DNA of 64,000 nucleotides, taken from NCBI RefSeq assembly GCF_005863245.1, contig NZ_VBUT01000001.1, positions 558,001-622,000 of the forward strand. Direction: 5' to 3'. The notes under the pieces were generated by a model. It saw only the letters and a program-made list of their open reading frames with translations, was not told where the DNA came from and searched no databases. The position numbers were made by a program, and so were the translations under genes. This document shows positions 52,385 to 62,825 of the stretch, piece after piece. Source of the DNA: Nocardia cyriacigeorgica. Its GTDB lineage: Bacteria; Actinomycetota; Actinomycetes; Mycobacteriales; Mycobacteriaceae. Each line of letters begins with the position of its first letter. Position 1 is the first letter of the stretch.

Positions 52385-54117
52385 TTGATCTGCCGTTCGT
52401 AGGCTTCGGAGATCTCGATCTCGTACCGGATGCGTTCGGCCAGCTCGGGATTCCATCCGGGCGGCGCGGCGATGGCGGCCCAGCCGTCGAGTACCAGGCT
52501 GCCGTAGCGGTGCCCGTGCCCGTCGGTGACGCCCTGTGCGTTGGTGAGGTCGGCGGTGACCTGCCAGAACGTGACGAACGGCGCCCACCGCATCCGCCCG
52601 GAGACATCCGATCCGCGCGGCTCGGACAGCCAATCCGGTTGCGAGAAGATCAGATCCGCCGACCACCAGACGATGGGGTCGGATGGATGTTGCAGGTAGG
52701 CGATGCGCGGTGCCCGCCATTCCGGGCCGGGCCTGGCGAAATCGTCGGCGTCGGCGGCGAACCGGACCACCAGCCCGTCTGCGTACACCGGCTCCACCTC
52801 CCGCGAGCCGGGGTCGCGGCGCGCGACGAACTGCTGCCACAGGCGATTCGAGTTCGGCGGCCCCACCCACAGTGCGCCGTCGACCTTCTCCCGCAGATCG
52901 GCCAGCCCCTCGAAGGCCGCCTCCGAGCCTTGCGATCCGAGGCTCTCGCCGTAGACGAACAGTTTCGGCCGCTGCTGCTCCGGTCGCGCCGACCAGTGCT
53001 GATACACCGCGTCGAACACCTCGCGCCCCGCCGCGGCGGCTTTGCTCTTGTCCGCGAGGAACGACAGCACGCTGGGCAGATACGAATACTGGGTGGCGAC
53101 CAGCGCGGTATCGCCGCCGTACATGTACTCGATCGCGCCCGCCGCCATCGAATTCACCCAGCCGGTGCCCGTGGTGGTGATCACCACGATCACCTGCCGG
53201 TCGAAGGCGCCCGCGCGTTCGAGTTCGGCGACGGCGAGTTCGGCCTGCGATTGGCCGTTCTCGGCCGACTCCAACCCGACGTAGGCCCGGATCGGTTCCT
53301 TGGCCGGCTTACCGGTGACCTGGGCGATCCTCGCGGCGTTCGGACCGTGCGAGACGAACCAGCGGCCCTCGAAACCGAGGGTGTCCCATTTCGCCAGCGA
53401 CATCGGGCTGCCCGACTTCTCCGGCAGTTGCGGCTGCACCGCGTATTCGGAGGTGTGGTCGTTGCGCACGCTGAACGCCTGGTTGGCGACCGCGAAGAAC
53501 GCCTGCGTCGCCACGCCGTTGAACAGGGTGACCGCCAGCAGCACCAGCACCAGGAATCCGGCGGCGGGCGCCAGCTCGCGCGGCACCTTCACCCAGCGGT
53601 TGAGCTGACGCGCCAGGTACAGGATCAGCTCACGCACCGTGCGATACACCGCGACGACCAGCACACCGACAGCCAGGCTCAGCAGTCCCGTGCGCAGATA
53701 GGCAGGCGTGGTGGTGCCTTCCATATCCATCAGCGCGGTGATCTCGCGCTGCCAGCGCGCCGACTGCACCAGCATGTACGCCGCGAGAACCGCTGCGGTC
53801 AGCAGAATCGCCGACTTCACCCCGTAGCGCACCCAGGTGGGTGGCGCCGGGATCTTCAGCCGCGGCCGCACCCACAGCCGGAACAGCCATTCCAGCAGGC
53901 AGCCGACGCCGTATCCGATGGCGGCGTTGATACCGCTGATCAGGCCCTGGAACATCCAGTCGCGCGGCACCAGCGACGGCGTCACCGACAGCGCGAAGAA
54001 CACCGTCGCGACCACAAGCCCGACATAGTTGAGGTCGATGACCACCTCGGCCCGGCGCACCGCTGCGACGCCGCGCGAGCGCAGCTTCGTGAGGGTGGAC
54101 GCCGTTTCGAGCACCAA
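52381..54117 (-). CDS. Alpha/beta-hydrolase membrane protein (Abhydrolase_9 family)
   Basis: 578 residues. Four or five membrane helices occupy the first 210 residues (VGLVVATVFFALSVTPSLVPRDWM..., LLTAAVLAAYMLV, GLLSLAVGVLVVAVY, GFLVLVLLAVTLF). The catalytic part follows with IVVITTTGTGWVNSMAAGAIEYMYGGDTALV, the nucleophile in LFVYGESLGSQGSEAAF (GESLG) and a late acid/His region in FLQHPSDPIVWW-like sequence (YLQHPSDPIVWW). The family is common in actinobacteria and unassigned; esterase activity is inferred. It is co-transcribed with the CPBP protease gene. Confidence 0.88.
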   Translation of the reverse strand: MVLETASTLTKLRSRGVAAVRRAEVVIDLNYVGLVVATVFFALSVTPSLVPRDWMFQGLISGINAAIGYGVGCLLEWLFRLWVRPRLKIPAPPTWVRYGVKSAILLTAAVLAAYMLVQSARWQREITALMDMEGTTTPAYLRTGLLSLAVGVLVVAVYRTVRELILYLARQLNRWVKVPRELAPAAGFLVLVLLAVTLFNGVATQAFFAVANQAFSVRNDHTSEYAVQPQLPEKSGSPMSLAKWDTLGFEGRWFVSHGPNAARIAQVTGKPAKEPIRAYVGLESAENGQSQAELAVAELERAGAFDRQVIVVITTTGTGWVNSMAAGAIEYMYGGDTALVATQYSYLPSVLSFLADKSKAAAAGREVFDAVYQHWSARPEQQRPKLFVYGESLGSQGSEAAFEGLADLREKVDGALWVGPPNSNRLWQQFVARRDPGSREVEPVYADGLVVRFAADADDFARPGPEWRAPRIAYLQHPSDPIVWWSADLIFSQPDWLSEPRGSDVSGRMRWAPFVTFWQVTADLTNAQGVTDGHGHRYGSLVLDGWAAIAAPPGWNPELAERIRYEIEISEAYERQIK

Positions 54118-54241
54118 GACAGTATGGCGGCAGCCCCCGACAACGCCGGTGCGTTACCCACGCACGGCGCGGCAACTACCCATCGCACTCGAGTAGTTGT
54201 ACGCGGTCGCGATGGCCGCCCACATCGCACACTCGATAACC

Positions 54242-54532
54242 ATGAGCACACCAAACGCAGCGCCGAAAACCACTTCGGCCTACATCGCCCAGGCCGCGAT
54301 CGCGTTCGGCGTCAGCTTGTTCGGGGCGGGCGTCGGAATCTTCTACCTGCCGTTGGATCCGTGGCAGCGCGGATTCCTCGGCATGACAGTGCTGTTCCTG
54401 GTGACCAGCACCTTCACCTTGGCGAAGGTGGTCAGGGACAAGCACGAAGCCGATTCCCTGCGTGGACGAATCGACGAGGCGCGGATGGAGAAGCTGATCG
54501 CCGAGCACGATCCGTTCAAGTCCGTCGCCTGA
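54242..54532 (+). CDS. YiaA/YiaB two-helix membrane protein
   Basis: 96 residues from ATG 54242; the frame upstream to 54197 lacks a good start. Two membrane helices (AYIAQAAIAFGVSLFGAGVGIFYLPL and FLGMTVLFLVTSTFTLAKVV) linked by WQRG match the YiaAB domain, followed by a charged C-terminal helix (RDKHEADSLRGRIDEARMEKL). Function unknown. Divergent from the hydrolase gene. Confidence 0.85.
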   Translation: MSTPNAAPKTTSAYIAQAAIAFGVSLFGAGVGIFYLPLDPWQRGFLGMTVLFLVTSTFTLAKVVRDKHEADSLRGRIDEARMEKLIAEHDPFKSVA

Positions 54533-54573
54533 GCCCGCGCGGGCGCCACCCAGGCGGTTCGCCGGCACAGCAG

Positions 54574-54630
54574 AACGCTCACCCGCACGGGCCCGGTCAT
54601 CGAGGGGTCCGGGTCCGGCGGGTGAGCGTT
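54574..54630. terminator. Bidirectional hairpin terminator
   Basis: AACGCTCACCCGC (54574-54586) pairs perfectly with GCGGGTGAGCGTT (54618-54630), with a CCGG-rich inner part, between the convergent YiaAB and purL genes. Confidence 0.75.
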
Positions 54631-54661
54631 CGTGTCGTGTTCGGTCCCAGTGGGACTCGGC

Positions 54662-56953
54662 TCAGACGGCCGAGCCGAACAGCTTGGGCAGCGTGCCTTC
54701 ATGCGCCTCGCGCAGTTCGGCCAGCGGGACCGTGAACTGTCCCTGCACCTCGATCGAATCGGAGCCCTGATCGACCACGCCGATGCGCACCCACGGCAGT
54801 TCGCGCGCGGTGCACATGCGGGTGAACCGGGTCTCCTCCGAGCGCGGCACGGCGACGAGCACGCGGCCGGCCGATTCCGAGAACAGGGTGACGAACGGGT
54901 CGGCGTCCTCGGGAAGCAGGATGCGGCAACCGGTCTCGCCGGCCAGCGCCGCCTCGACCACCGCTTGGGCCAGGCCGCCCTCGGAAAGGTCGTGCGCGGC
55001 ACTGATCATGCCGTCGCGGGAACCGGCGGTGAGCACCTCCGAGAGCAGCCGTTCGCGGGCGAAGTCGACCTTCGGCGGGACACCACCGAGATGATCGTGG
55101 GCGACCTGCGACCAGATCGAACCGCCGAACTCGTCGCGGGTGTCGCCGAGCAGGATCAGCGTCTCGCCGGGTTCCAGGCCGAGGCCGGTCGGGATGCGGC
55201 GGTGCACATCGTCGATGACGCCGAGCACACCGACCACCGGGGTCGGCAGGATCGCGTCCTGACCGGTCTGGTTGTAGAAGCTGACATTGCCGCCGGTGAC
55301 CGGGATGCCCAGCTCCGCACAGCCGTCGGCGAGTCCGCGCACCGCCTGCTGGAACTGCCACATCACGCCCGGATCCTCCGGCGAGCCGAAGTTGAGGCAG
55401 TTGGTGACGGCCTTCGGGGTGGCGCCGGTGGTGGCGACATTGCGGTAGGCCTCGGCCAGCGCGAGCTGCGCGCCGGTGTAGGGGTCCAGCTTGGTGTAGC
55501 GGCCGGAGGCGTCGGTGGCCAGCGCGATACCGCGGCCGGTCTCCTCGTCGATCCGGATGACGCCCGCGTCGGCGTGTTCGGCCAGCACGGTGTTGCCGCG
55601 CACGTAGCGGTCGTACTGCTCGGTGATCCACTTGCGGCTGCACAGCTGCGGGCTCGACACCATCTGGAGCAGCGTCGCGCGCAGTTCGTCGGCGGTCTTG
55701 GGCCGGGTCAGGGTGTCGGGGGTGTCGGCGATCAGGGCGTCCTGGTAATCGGGACGCCGCACCGGACGCTCGTAGACCGGGCCTTCGTGCGCGACGGTGC
55801 GCGGCGGCACATCCACCACGGTCTCGCCGTGCCAGGTGACGACCAGCCGCTCACCATCGGTGACCTCGCCGATCACGGTGGCCAGCACATCCCACTTGCG
55901 GCACACGGCCATGAACGCGTCGACGTTCTCCGGCGTCACCACCGCGCACATGCGCTCCTGGGATTCGCTGGACAGCACCTCGGCCGGGGTCATATCGGCC
56001 GCGCGCAGCGGCACCTTGTCCAGCTCGATGTGCATACCGCCGTCACCGGCGGCCGCGAGCTCGGAGGTGGCGCAGGACAGCCCGGCGCCGCCGAGGTCCT
56101 GGATGCCGACGACCAGCTTGGCCGCGTACAGCTCGAGACAGCACTCGATGAGCACCTTCTCGGTGAACGGGTCACCGACCTGCACACTCGGCAGCTTCTT
56201 GCGGCCGGCGCCGGATTCGTCACCGGAGAAGGTGTCCGAGGCCAGCACCGACACACCGCCGATGCCGTCGAGGCCGGTGCGGGCGCCGAACAGGATGATC
56301 TTGTTGCCGGTGCCGGAGGCGAAGGCCAGGTGCAGATCCTCGACCCGCATCGCGCCCGCGCACAGCGCGTTCACCAGCGGGTTGCCCTGGTAGGAGGCGT
56401 CGAAGACGGTCTCGCCGCCGATATTCGGCAGGCCCAGCGAGTTGCCGTAGCCACCGATACCGCGCACCACACCGTCGACCACGCGACGGGTGTCGGCGGC
56501 GTCCGCGGCGCCGAAGCGCAGCTGATCCATCACCGCGATCGGGCGCGCGCCCATCGCCATGATGTCGCGCACGATGCCGCCGACGCCGGTCGCGGCGCCC
56601 TGATACGGCTCGACATAGGAGGGGTGGTTGTGGCTTTCCACCTTGAAGGTGACCGCCCAGCCGTCGCCGACGTCGACCACGCCCGCGTTCTCACCGATGC
56701 CTGCGAGCATCGAGGAGCGCATTTCCTCGGTGGTGGTCTCGCCGAAGTAGCGCAGATGCACCTTCGACGACTTGTAGGAGCAGTGCTCGCTCCACATCAC
56801 CGAGTACATCGCCAGCTCGGCGTCGGTGGGGCGGCGACCGAGAATCTCCTTGATCCGGGCGTATTCGTCATCCTTGAGCCCGAGCTCGAGATACGGCTGC
56901 GGAGTGTCCGGAGTGGCTGCGGCGGTTGCGACCGTGTCGACCTGCGGAGTCAC
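54662..56953 (-). CDS. purL: Phosphoribosylformylglycinamidine synthase subunit II
   Basis: 763 residues from GTG 56953 ([16 protein letters not shown], matching the usual family N-terminus); an ATG at 56983 would add ten residues. It is the small-type PurL that works with PurQ and PurS to make [29 protein letters not shown] carries the active-site His; [38 protein letters not shown] and NVSFYNQTG follow in the standard order. purQ and purS are 3 kb away, as in mycobacteria. Confidence 0.96.
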   Translation of the reverse strand: MTPQVDTVATAAATPDTPQPYLELGLKDDEYARIKEILGRRPTDAELAMYSVMWSEHCSYKSSKVHLRYFGETTTEEMRSSMLAGIGENAGVVDVGDGWAVTFKVESHNHPSYVEPYQGAATGVGGIVRDIMAMGARPIAVMDQLRFGAADAADTRRVVDGVVRGIGGYGNSLGLPNIGGETVFDASYQGNPLVNALCAGAMRVEDLHLAFASGTGNKIILFGARTGLDGIGGVSVLASDTFSGDESGAGRKKLPSVQVGDPFTEKVLIECCLELYAAKLVVGIQDLGGAGLSCATSELAAAGDGGMHIELDKVPLRAADMTPAEVLSSESQERMCAVVTPENVDAFMAVCRKWDVLATVIGEVTDGERLVVTWHGETVVDVPPRTVAHEGPVYERPVRRPDYQDALIADTPDTLTRPKTADELRATLLQMVSSPQLCSRKWITEQYDRYVRGNTVLAEHADAGVIRIDEETGRGIALATDASGRYTKLDPYTGAQLALAEAYRNVATTGATPKAVTNCLNFGSPEDPGVMWQFQQAVRGLADGCAELGIPVTGGNVSFYNQTGQDAILPTPVVGVLGVIDDVHRRIPTGLGLEPGETLILLGDTRDEFGGSIWSQVAHDHLGGVPPKVDFARERLLSEVLTAGSRDGMISAAHDLSEGGLAQAVVEAALAGETGCRILLPEDADPFVTLFSESAGRVLVAVPRSEETRFTRMCTARELPWVRIGVVDQGSDSIEVQGQFTVPLAELREAHEGTLPKLFGSAV

Positions 56954-57136
56954 GGGATTACCAGGGTCCTTTCGGCCAGGCATGCGGAGACAATCCAGAC
57001 GACCGCCGCTGCGACGCGCCGAGTTGCTGAATTGCCGCGAGATACTCCTGCGAGTCTACTGCCGGGGCAAACGCGACTACTGCCGGGGCAAACCCGGCCG
57101 AGCCTCGGCCGTTGCGCGACCGGCTAATCTGTCCCG

Positions 57137-58480
57137 GTGAACGATCGATCGGGGGTTGCGGAACCGGCCGAGCAGCCCGTCACCACAGCTGACGCGCGCC
57201 CCGGGTCGAACGGCGATGACGTATCGACCAGGAACGACGTCGTGCGCGGGAACCACGAAGCGCGGACGGCCCGCGGCCTGTCATCGCGCCAGATGCGCTG
57301 GCTGGCCGGTGCGATCGCGCTGTTCGTGATCCACGCGATCATCGCCCCCATCGTGCACTGGTGGGACGGCTACATCGATCTCCAGGTCTACCGCAACGGC
57401 GCGCGGGTCTGGCTCGACGACGGTGACCTGTACGGTCCCATGCCCGAGGTGTTCGGCATCGGACTGCCGTTCACCTATCCCCCGCTGGCCGCGCTGTTCT
57501 TCGCCCCGCTGGCGCTGATGCCGCTGGGCCTGGCCGAGATCGTGGTGCTGGCCACATCCGTACTGAGCCTCGGCATCACGCTATGGCTGGTGCTGTCGCG
57601 GATCCGTCCCGAACTGGATCGGACATCGGTGCTCGCCGCCGTCATCGCGGCGGTCGCGGTGGCCGGCTACTTCGAGCCGGTGCGCCAGACGTACTCCTTC
57701 GGCCAGATCAATCTGGTGCTGATGGCCGCGGTCGCGCTGGACTGCCTGGTGCGCAAGCCGTTCTGGCCGCGCGGCATGCTCATCGGCATCGCGGTCTCGG
57801 TCAAGCTGATCCCGGCCGGGTACCTGCTGTATTTCCTGTTGCGCAAGGACTGGAAGGCTGCGGGCACACTGGTCGCCTCCGCCATCGGCGCGGTCGGGCT
57901 CGGCTTCCTGATCTTCCCCAGCGATTCGGTGGAGTACTGGTTCCACACGCTCGCCGACACCGGCCGCATCGGCCCGCCCTATTACGCGGGCAACCAATCG
58001 TTGAAGGGCTTGGCCTTCCGGCTCGGCGTCTCCGATTCCCTGGCGACACTGATCTGGATCTCGTTGTCGCTGGTGGCGGTCGGCCTGGCAGCGCTGTGGA
58101 TGCGCAGGCTCATCGAGGCGGGCGCCTCGGTGGCCGCGCTCATGGTGAACGCGGCCGCCATCCTGCTGGTCTCGCCGGTGTCCTGGTCGCATCACTGGGT
58201 GTGGGTGGCGCCCGCGCTGCTGGTGACCGCCGACGCCATCGCCCGCGGCAGGCGCAACCCGCTGCTGATCGGCGCGGTCACCGCGATGACGGTGATGTTC
58301 CTGATCGGACCGCACTGGCTGCTCCCGCACGAGGCCGACCGCGAACTCGACTGGTCCTGGTGGGAGCAGATCCTCGGCAGCGGTTACGTCATCACCACGT
58401 TCGCGGTGTTCGTCGTCGCCGTGCTGACCTACCGGCCCGCGGTCTCCGGGGTCAAGAAGGCGGCCAGCGCCGCGGCATAG
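57137..58480 (+). CDS. GT87 (GT-C) polyprenol-phosphomannose-dependent mannosyltransferase-like membrane protein
   Basis: 447 residues from GTG 57137, 6 bases after TAATCT (57125-57130), so probably leaderless. A cytosolic tail of about 50 residues precedes about ten membrane helices. The first loop holds [23 protein letters not shown] with the acidic motif typical of the GT-C fold, then [31 protein letters not shown] is another family block. Homologues add alpha-1,2-mannose to PIMs or lipoarabinomannan; the donor would come from the Ppm1 reaction encoded at 14150-14869. Its last 52 bases overlap the convergent aminopeptidase gene. Confidence 0.85.
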   Translation: MNDRSGVAEPAEQPVTTADARPGSNGDDVSTRNDVVRGNHEARTARGLSSRQMRWLAGAIALFVIHAIIAPIVHWWDGYIDLQVYRNGARVWLDDGDLYGPMPEVFGIGLPFTYPPLAALFFAPLALMPLGLAEIVVLATSVLSLGITLWLVLSRIRPELDRTSVLAAVIAAVAVAGYFEPVRQTYSFGQINLVLMAAVALDCLVRKPFWPRGMLIGIAVSVKLIPAGYLLYFLLRKDWKAAGTLVASAIGAVGLGFLIFPSDSVEYWFHTLADTGRIGPPYYAGNQSLKGLAFRLGVSDSLATLIWISLSLVAVGLAALWMRRLIEAGASVAALMVNAAAILLVSPVSWSHHWVWVAPALLVTADAIARGRRNPLLIGAVTAMTVMFLIGPHWLLPHEADRELDWSWWEQILGSGYVITTFAVFVVAVLTYRPAVSGVKKAASAAA

Positions 58481-59727
58481 GCGCCCACATCGTCGGCGCC
58501 CATCAGTTCGCGCGCCGAATGCATGGCCAGCTGGGGCGCGCCGACGTCGACGGTCGGCATGCCGGTGCGCGCGGCTGTCATCGGGCCGATGGTCGAACCG
58601 CACGGCAGGTCCGCGCGATGCACATACCGTTGCAGCGGCACCCCCGCCTGATCGCAGGCCAGTGCGAACGCACCCGCGCCGGTGGCGTCGGTGGCGTAGC
58701 GCAGGTTCTGGTTCACCTTGAGCACGGGACCGCCGTTGATCTCGATGCGGTGCGCGGGTTCGTGCCGGTCCGGATAGTTCGGGTGGGTCGCGTGGGCCAT
58801 ATCGCCGGAGGCGCAGACCGAACCCGCCAGCGCCGCCAGGTATTCGGCCCGGCCGCCGCCCCGGGTGAGCACGATGCGCTCCAGCACGGTCGCCAGCAGA
58901 TCCGATTGGGCGCCGCGATCGGACTGGCTGCCCACTTCCTCGTGATCGAACATGGCAAGCACCGGCACCGCCGCACCGGGGGTATCGATGGCGGCGAGGA
59001 AGGCGCGCAGGCCCGCGTAGCAGGTGCCCTGATTGTCCAGGCGGGGCGCGCTCACCAGATCGCGGTCGCGGCCGACCAATCGGCTCGGATCGAGGTCGTG
59101 GGTCATCAGCTCCCAGCCGAGCACGGCGTCCGGCGAGATACCCGCATGCTCGGCGACATAGGCGATGAACGAGCGCGGTTCGGACCCGACACCCCAGATG
59201 GCGTTCACATGCCGCTGCGGATCCAGCGTCACCCCGCGCCGGTCCTCGGACAGGTGGATCGCCAGCTGCGGCACCCGCAGGATCGGCTCGTTGATGCGGA
59301 CCAGCCGATGGCCGACGGTGTTGCCCTCGCGCACACTCAACCGCCCGGACAGCCCGAGCTCACGATCCAGCCATGAATTCAGCCAGGCACCGCCGTACGG
59401 CTCCAGGCCGACCAGCTGCCAGCCTGCCGAACTCAGATCCGGATGCTGTTTGACCCGCAGATTCGGGCTGTCGGTATGCGTGCCGACCACCCGGAACGGC
59501 GCCGCCGCCTCGGGATCGTGATCGGCCCACGCCACCAGCGAACCGCCGCGCACCACGTAATGCCTGCCGCGTCCGCCCGCCGGCCAGGCCGACGCCTCGT
59601 CGAGCCTGGTGAACCCATGCTCGTCGAGATCCTGTGCGACCGTATGGCACACGTGGAACGGTGACGGCGACTCATCGATGAAGGCACACAGCCCGGCGGC
59701 CGAGGCCGCGGTGGAGGAAACCGGCAT
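58429..59727 (-). CDS. pepC: M18 family aminopeptidase
   Basis: 432 residues from ATG 59727. Dinuclear zinc M18 peptidases remove acidic N-terminal residues. The metal motifs are seen as [14 protein letters not shown] (His/Asp), [13 protein letters not shown] and [17 protein letters not shown] (Glu-Glu), with [15 protein letters not shown] near the C-terminus. It agrees with Rv0800. The C-terminus overlaps the convergent GT87 gene by 52 bases, an unusual arrangement with no room for a terminator between the genes. Confidence 0.94.
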   Translation of the reverse strand: MPVSSTAASAAGLCAFIDESPSPFHVCHTVAQDLDEHGFTRLDEASAWPAGGRGRHYVVRGGSLVAWADHDPEAAAPFRVVGTHTDSPNLRVKQHPDLSSAGWQLVGLEPYGGAWLNSWLDRELGLSGRLSVREGNTVGHRLVRINEPILRVPQLAIHLSEDRRGVTLDPQRHVNAIWGVGSEPRSFIAYVAEHAGISPDAVLGWELMTHDLDPSRLVGRDRDLVSAPRLDNQGTCYAGLRAFLAAIDTPGAAVPVLAMFDHEEVGSQSDRGAQSDLLATVLERIVLTRGGGRAEYLAALAGSVCASGDMAHATHPNYPDRHEPAHRIEINGGPVLKVNQNLRYATDATGAGAFALACDQAGVPLQRYVHRADLPCGSTIGPMTAARTGMPTVDVGAPQLAMHSARELMGADDVGAYAAALAAFLTPETAGR

Positions 59728-59809
59728 ACCGCGATCCTAGGCGTGGCGATGCCGGTCGCCGCGAATCCGGCCGGCGGTCCGGGCGATGAGAGAGATCCAC
59801 CGATAACTG

Positions 59810-59867
59810 TTTTCGCCCACCTCTGAGCGACAACGGATTCCTGTTGTCGCTCAGAGGTGGGCGAAAA
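59810..59867. repeat. Perfect 25-base inverted repeat (hairpin) after purQ
   Basis: A 25-base stem without mismatch (59810-59834 with 59843-59867) and an 8-base loop. It lies 43 bases beyond the purQ stop and 83 bases before the pepC start. It can serve as the purSQ terminator, but the TTTT/AAAA ends and the length also suggest a mobile palindromic unit. Confidence 0.85.
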
Positions 59868-59909
59868 GTGTGCGGGCCGGCGGGCCGATCTGCCCGCCGT
59901 GCCGGTGAA

Positions 59910-60587
59910 TCAGGCAGAGACGAGCGTGTCCAGCACCGAAAGGAACAGGCCGAGACCATCGTCGCTCGGGCCGGTGAGCGGCTCGGTGGCGTGCTCCGGA
60001 TGCGGCATCAGGCCGACGACGCGGCGGTTGGCCGAGGTGATGCCCGCGATCCCGCGCTGCGAACCGTTCGGGTTGTCGCCGGCGTAGCGGAACACCACGC
60101 GGCCCTCACCCTCGAGCTCGTCGAGCACGGCTTCGGAGGCCTGGAAGCGGCCCTCACCGGACTTCAACGGCACCAGGATCTGGGCGCCCGGCTCATACCG
60201 GGAGGTCCAGGCGGTATCCACGGCGTCGACGCGCAACCATTCGTCGCGGCAGATGAAGTGCAGGCCCTCGTTGCGGGTGAGCGCGCCGGGCAGCAGGCCC
60301 GCCTCGCACAGCACCTGGAAGCCGTTGCAGATGCCGAGCACCGGCATGCCGTTTTCCGCGGCGCGGACGACCTCGCCCATGACCGGGGCGAAGCGGGCGA
60401 TCGCGCCGGCCCGCAGGTAGTCACCGTAGGAGAAGCCACCGGGCACGATGACGGCGTCGACCTGCTTCAGATCGGCGTCGGCATGCCAGAGGCTGACCGC
60501 CTCGGCGCCGGCCAGCCGGACCGCGCGGGCGGCGTCGACGTCATCGAGCGTGCCGGGAAAGGTGATGACCCCGATGCGCGCTGTCAT
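59910..60587 (-). CDS. purQ: Phosphoribosylformylglycinamidine synthase subunit I (glutaminase)
   Basis: 225 residues from ATG 60587, overlapping the purS stop (ATGA); the frame upstream to 60608 lies in purS. A class I glutamine amidotransferase: catalytic Cys in [15 protein letters not shown] (about residue 86) and His/Glu in [31 protein letters not shown] is the standard N-terminus. It passes ammonia to PurL. Confidence 0.97.
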   Translation of the reverse strand: MTARIGVITFPGTLDDVDAARAVRLAGAEAVSLWHADADLKQVDAVIVPGGFSYGDYLRAGAIARFAPVMGEVVRAAENGMPVLGICNGFQVLCEAGLLPGALTRNEGLHFICRDEWLRVDAVDTAWTSRYEPGAQILVPLKSGEGRFQASEAVLDELEGEGRVVFRYAGDNPNGSQRGIAGITSANRRVVGLMPHPEHATEPLTGPSDDGLGLFLSVLDTLVSA

Positions 60588-60820
60588 GAGACGCGGACCA
60601 CCTTCCACTCCTCGATGACGGTGTTGGCCAGCAGCGATTCCGCGATCTGCGCGAGTTCGTCGTCGCTGACGTCATCGCCGACCTCGAGTTCGAATCGCTT
60701 GCCCTGCCGGACGTCCGAGACTCCCTGGAATCCCAGGCGCGGAAGTGCACCGGCAATGGCCTGACCCTGCGGATCCAGGATCTCGGCCTTCGGCATCACC
60801 TCGACGACGACTCGTGCCAC
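60584..60820 (-). CDS. purS: Phosphoribosylformylglycinamidine synthase subunit PurS
   Basis: 78 residues from GTG 60820 with GGAG seven bases before. [26 protein letters not shown] and [11 protein letters not shown] are typical. PurS is the small bridging subunit of the PurLQS complex. First gene of purSQ. Confidence 0.95.
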   Translation of the reverse strand: MARVVVEVMPKAEILDPQGQAIAGALPRLGFQGVSDVRQGKRFELEVGDDVSDDELAQIAESLLANTVIEEWKVVRVS

Positions 60821-61038
60821 GCGTTGCTCCTCGAGTGGTGGTGGGGGTTACCTGAACAGCGTAGTTGGCGGGCGCGACCGGCGCGGTGCCGGGTTGGCTG
60901 TGCGCGTTCCGATGTGGCGCGGCCCATAACAGTCGCGTCGCCGCGTACGCGTCCGGGCGACCGGCATGCTTCGCCGAGGCCGGGCGCCGGTCCGCCGAGA
61001 CGCTGGAGCGGATGCGCGAGTGCGCCTAACGTAGCCGT

Positions 61039-61683
61039 ATGCGCATTGCCCACTTCGGTCATTCCTGCATCCTCGTGGAGTTGCACGGCAGAAGGATCCT
61101 GTTCGATCCGGGCACCTTCGCTCACGGTTTCGAGGGCCTCACCGGCCTGGACGCCATCGCGGTCACCCACCAGCATCCCGACCACATCGACCCGAACCGG
61201 ATCGACGCGCTCATCGACGCCAACCCCGAGGCCCGGCTGTTCAGCGACCCGCAGACCGCGCAGCAGCGCGGCGGCCGCTGGGAGGCGGTGCACGCGGGCA
61301 ACATCATCGACCTCGACGGTCTGCGGATCACCGGCGGCGGCGGACGTCACGCCGTCATCCATCCCGAGCTGCCCGTCATCGACAACACCGTCTTCCAGCT
61401 CGGCACCCCCGACGACCCGGCTCAGCTCGTGCACCCCGGCGATTCCCTCTGGGTCCCGCCCACCCCCGTCGGCGTCCTCGCCCTCCCGGCCGCCGCCCCC
61501 TGGATGAAGATCAGCGAAGCCGTCGACTACCTGCGTTCCGTAGCGCCCCGCACCGCCGTCCCCATCCACTACGGCATCATCGCCCCCGAAGCCCACGGCA
61601 TCTACTTCGGCCGCCTCTCCGAAATGGGCCCGGCGGGAACCGAATTCCGCGTCATCGAACCGGAGAATTCCGCAGACCTCTGA
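61039..61683 (+). CDS. MBL-fold metal-dependent hydrolase (UlaG-like)
   Basis: 214 residues from ATG 61039, 6 bases after TAACGT (61027-61032), probably leaderless. The metal motif HXHXDH is read as VTHQHPDHIDP (about residues 36-46), FGHSCILVE lies at the start and PIHYG near the C-terminus supplies a further His. The arrangement is that of UlaG/RNase-Z-like lactonases and phosphodiesterases. Substrate unknown. It may correspond to the Rv0786c neighbour of purS. Confidence 0.88.
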   Translation: MRIAHFGHSCILVELHGRRILFDPGTFAHGFEGLTGLDAIAVTHQHPDHIDPNRIDALIDANPEARLFSDPQTAQQRGGRWEAVHAGNIIDLDGLRITGGGGRHAVIHPELPVIDNTVFQLGTPDDPAQLVHPGDSLWVPPTPVGVLALPAAAPWMKISEAVDYLRSVAPRTAVPIHYGIIAPEAHGIYFGRLSEMGPAGTEFRVIEPENSADL

Positions 61684-61725
61684 TCGTGGTCGCTTCCCTC
61701 GAACTCCGGCGGGCGACGGCGCGGG

Positions 61726-62676
61726 TCACCCCGCCGCGACTGTCGCCATGGCCCGGTTGTGCACATCGCGCCGGTATTTACCCGGCGCGATGCCGCGTTC
61801 GCGCGAAAACGCACGGGAGAAAGTGAATTCCGAGGTGTAGCCGACGGCCGCGCCGATGTCGGAGATGCGCTGATCGGTATCGCGCAAGAGCTTGGCGGCC
61901 AGGTCCACGCGGACCCGGCTCAGATAGGCCAGCGGCGACTGCCCGACCAGCGTCTTGAACTCGCGGGCGAACGCGGGCCTGGACATGTGCACCTCGCGGG
62001 CCAGCCCCTCCACCGTCCACCGACGCTGTGGGCTCGCGTGCAGCAGCGACAGTGCGGTCCCGATCCGTGGATCGCGCAGGGCGGTCAGCCACGATTGCGA
62101 GCCCGTGCCCTCCGCACTGTCCAGCCACGCCCGGATCACCTGTACGAACAGCACTTCGGTGAGCCGGGCGGCCACCGCGCGTGCGCCCGGCCGGTTGCGA
62201 GTGCACTCCGCGGCGAGCAGCCGGATCACCCCCTGCAATTCGGGATCGGCGCTCATGCCCGGCACGTGGATGACGGGCGGCAGTTCGCCGAGCACCGGAT
62301 GACCGGCGGCGTCGCCGTCGAAATCGAATTTGCCGCAGACGATCCGAGCGGTCTGTCCGCCGCTGCCGAGCTCGAGTATGCCGTCCCGGAGGGGGTGTGT
62401 CCGCTCGAGTTCCCGGTAGGGAACGCCGGGATGCGCGGGATCGCCCGACAGGCGGTGGGGCACCCCCTGCGGTAGTAGCGCGACGTCACCGGGCACCAGT
62501 TGCCGGGGCGGCTCGTCACCGTAGGTCAGCCAGCAGGTTCCCTCCCCGACGAGGTGGAACCCGGCCGTGCCGGACCGCTCGACCAGACATCCCCAGTCCG
62601 GTCCGCTGCACCGCAGCTGAGTCAGCAGCACCCCGGTGAATCCGGTCGTCGTCAGCACATCCGCCAGCACATCCAT
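61726..62676 (-). CDS. AraC family regulator with N-terminal cupin domain
   Basis: 316 residues. A cupin_6-type sensor (about residues 1-175: GFHLVGEGTCWLTYGDEPPRQLVPGDVALLPQGVPHRL) precedes two AraC helix-turn-helix motifs (RRWTVEGLAREVHMSRPAFAREF and ISDIGAAVGYTSEFTFSRAFSRERGIAPGKYR). It is divergent from the ene-reductase gene and probably controls it, a common pairing in which an electrophile or aldehyde is sensed. Ligand unknown. Confidence 0.92.
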   Translation of the reverse strand: MDVLADVLTTTGFTGVLLTQLRCSGPDWGCLVERSGTAGFHLVGEGTCWLTYGDEPPRQLVPGDVALLPQGVPHRLSGDPAHPGVPYRELERTHPLRDGILELGSGGQTARIVCGKFDFDGDAAGHPVLGELPPVIHVPGMSADPELQGVIRLLAAECTRNRPGARAVAARLTEVLFVQVIRAWLDSAEGTGSQSWLTALRDPRIGTALSLLHASPQRRWTVEGLAREVHMSRPAFAREFKTLVGQSPLAYLSRVRVDLAAKLLRDTDQRISDIGAAVGYTSEFTFSRAFSRERGIAPGKYRRDVHNRAMATVAAG

Positions 62677-62726
62677 ACCTGACAGGATAAACCACGAAAA
62701 CGCTCGACAGATGAGACGAATTGTCA

Positions 62727-62752
62727 GGAATCACGATAGTTCTTGCGATTCC
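62727..62752. promoter_or_regulatory. Inverted repeat between AraC and ene-reductase genes
   Basis: GGAATC (62727-62732) and GATTCC (62747-62752) frame a 14-base centre within the 149-base divergent intergenic region. Candidate binding site for the AraC regulator. Confidence 0.35.
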
Positions 62753-62825
62753 ATTGCCATGTTTCCACTTCTAACGTTGTTCGCAACGGGCCACGCGGCC
62801 CGCTGGACCAACAGGAAGCACGGAT

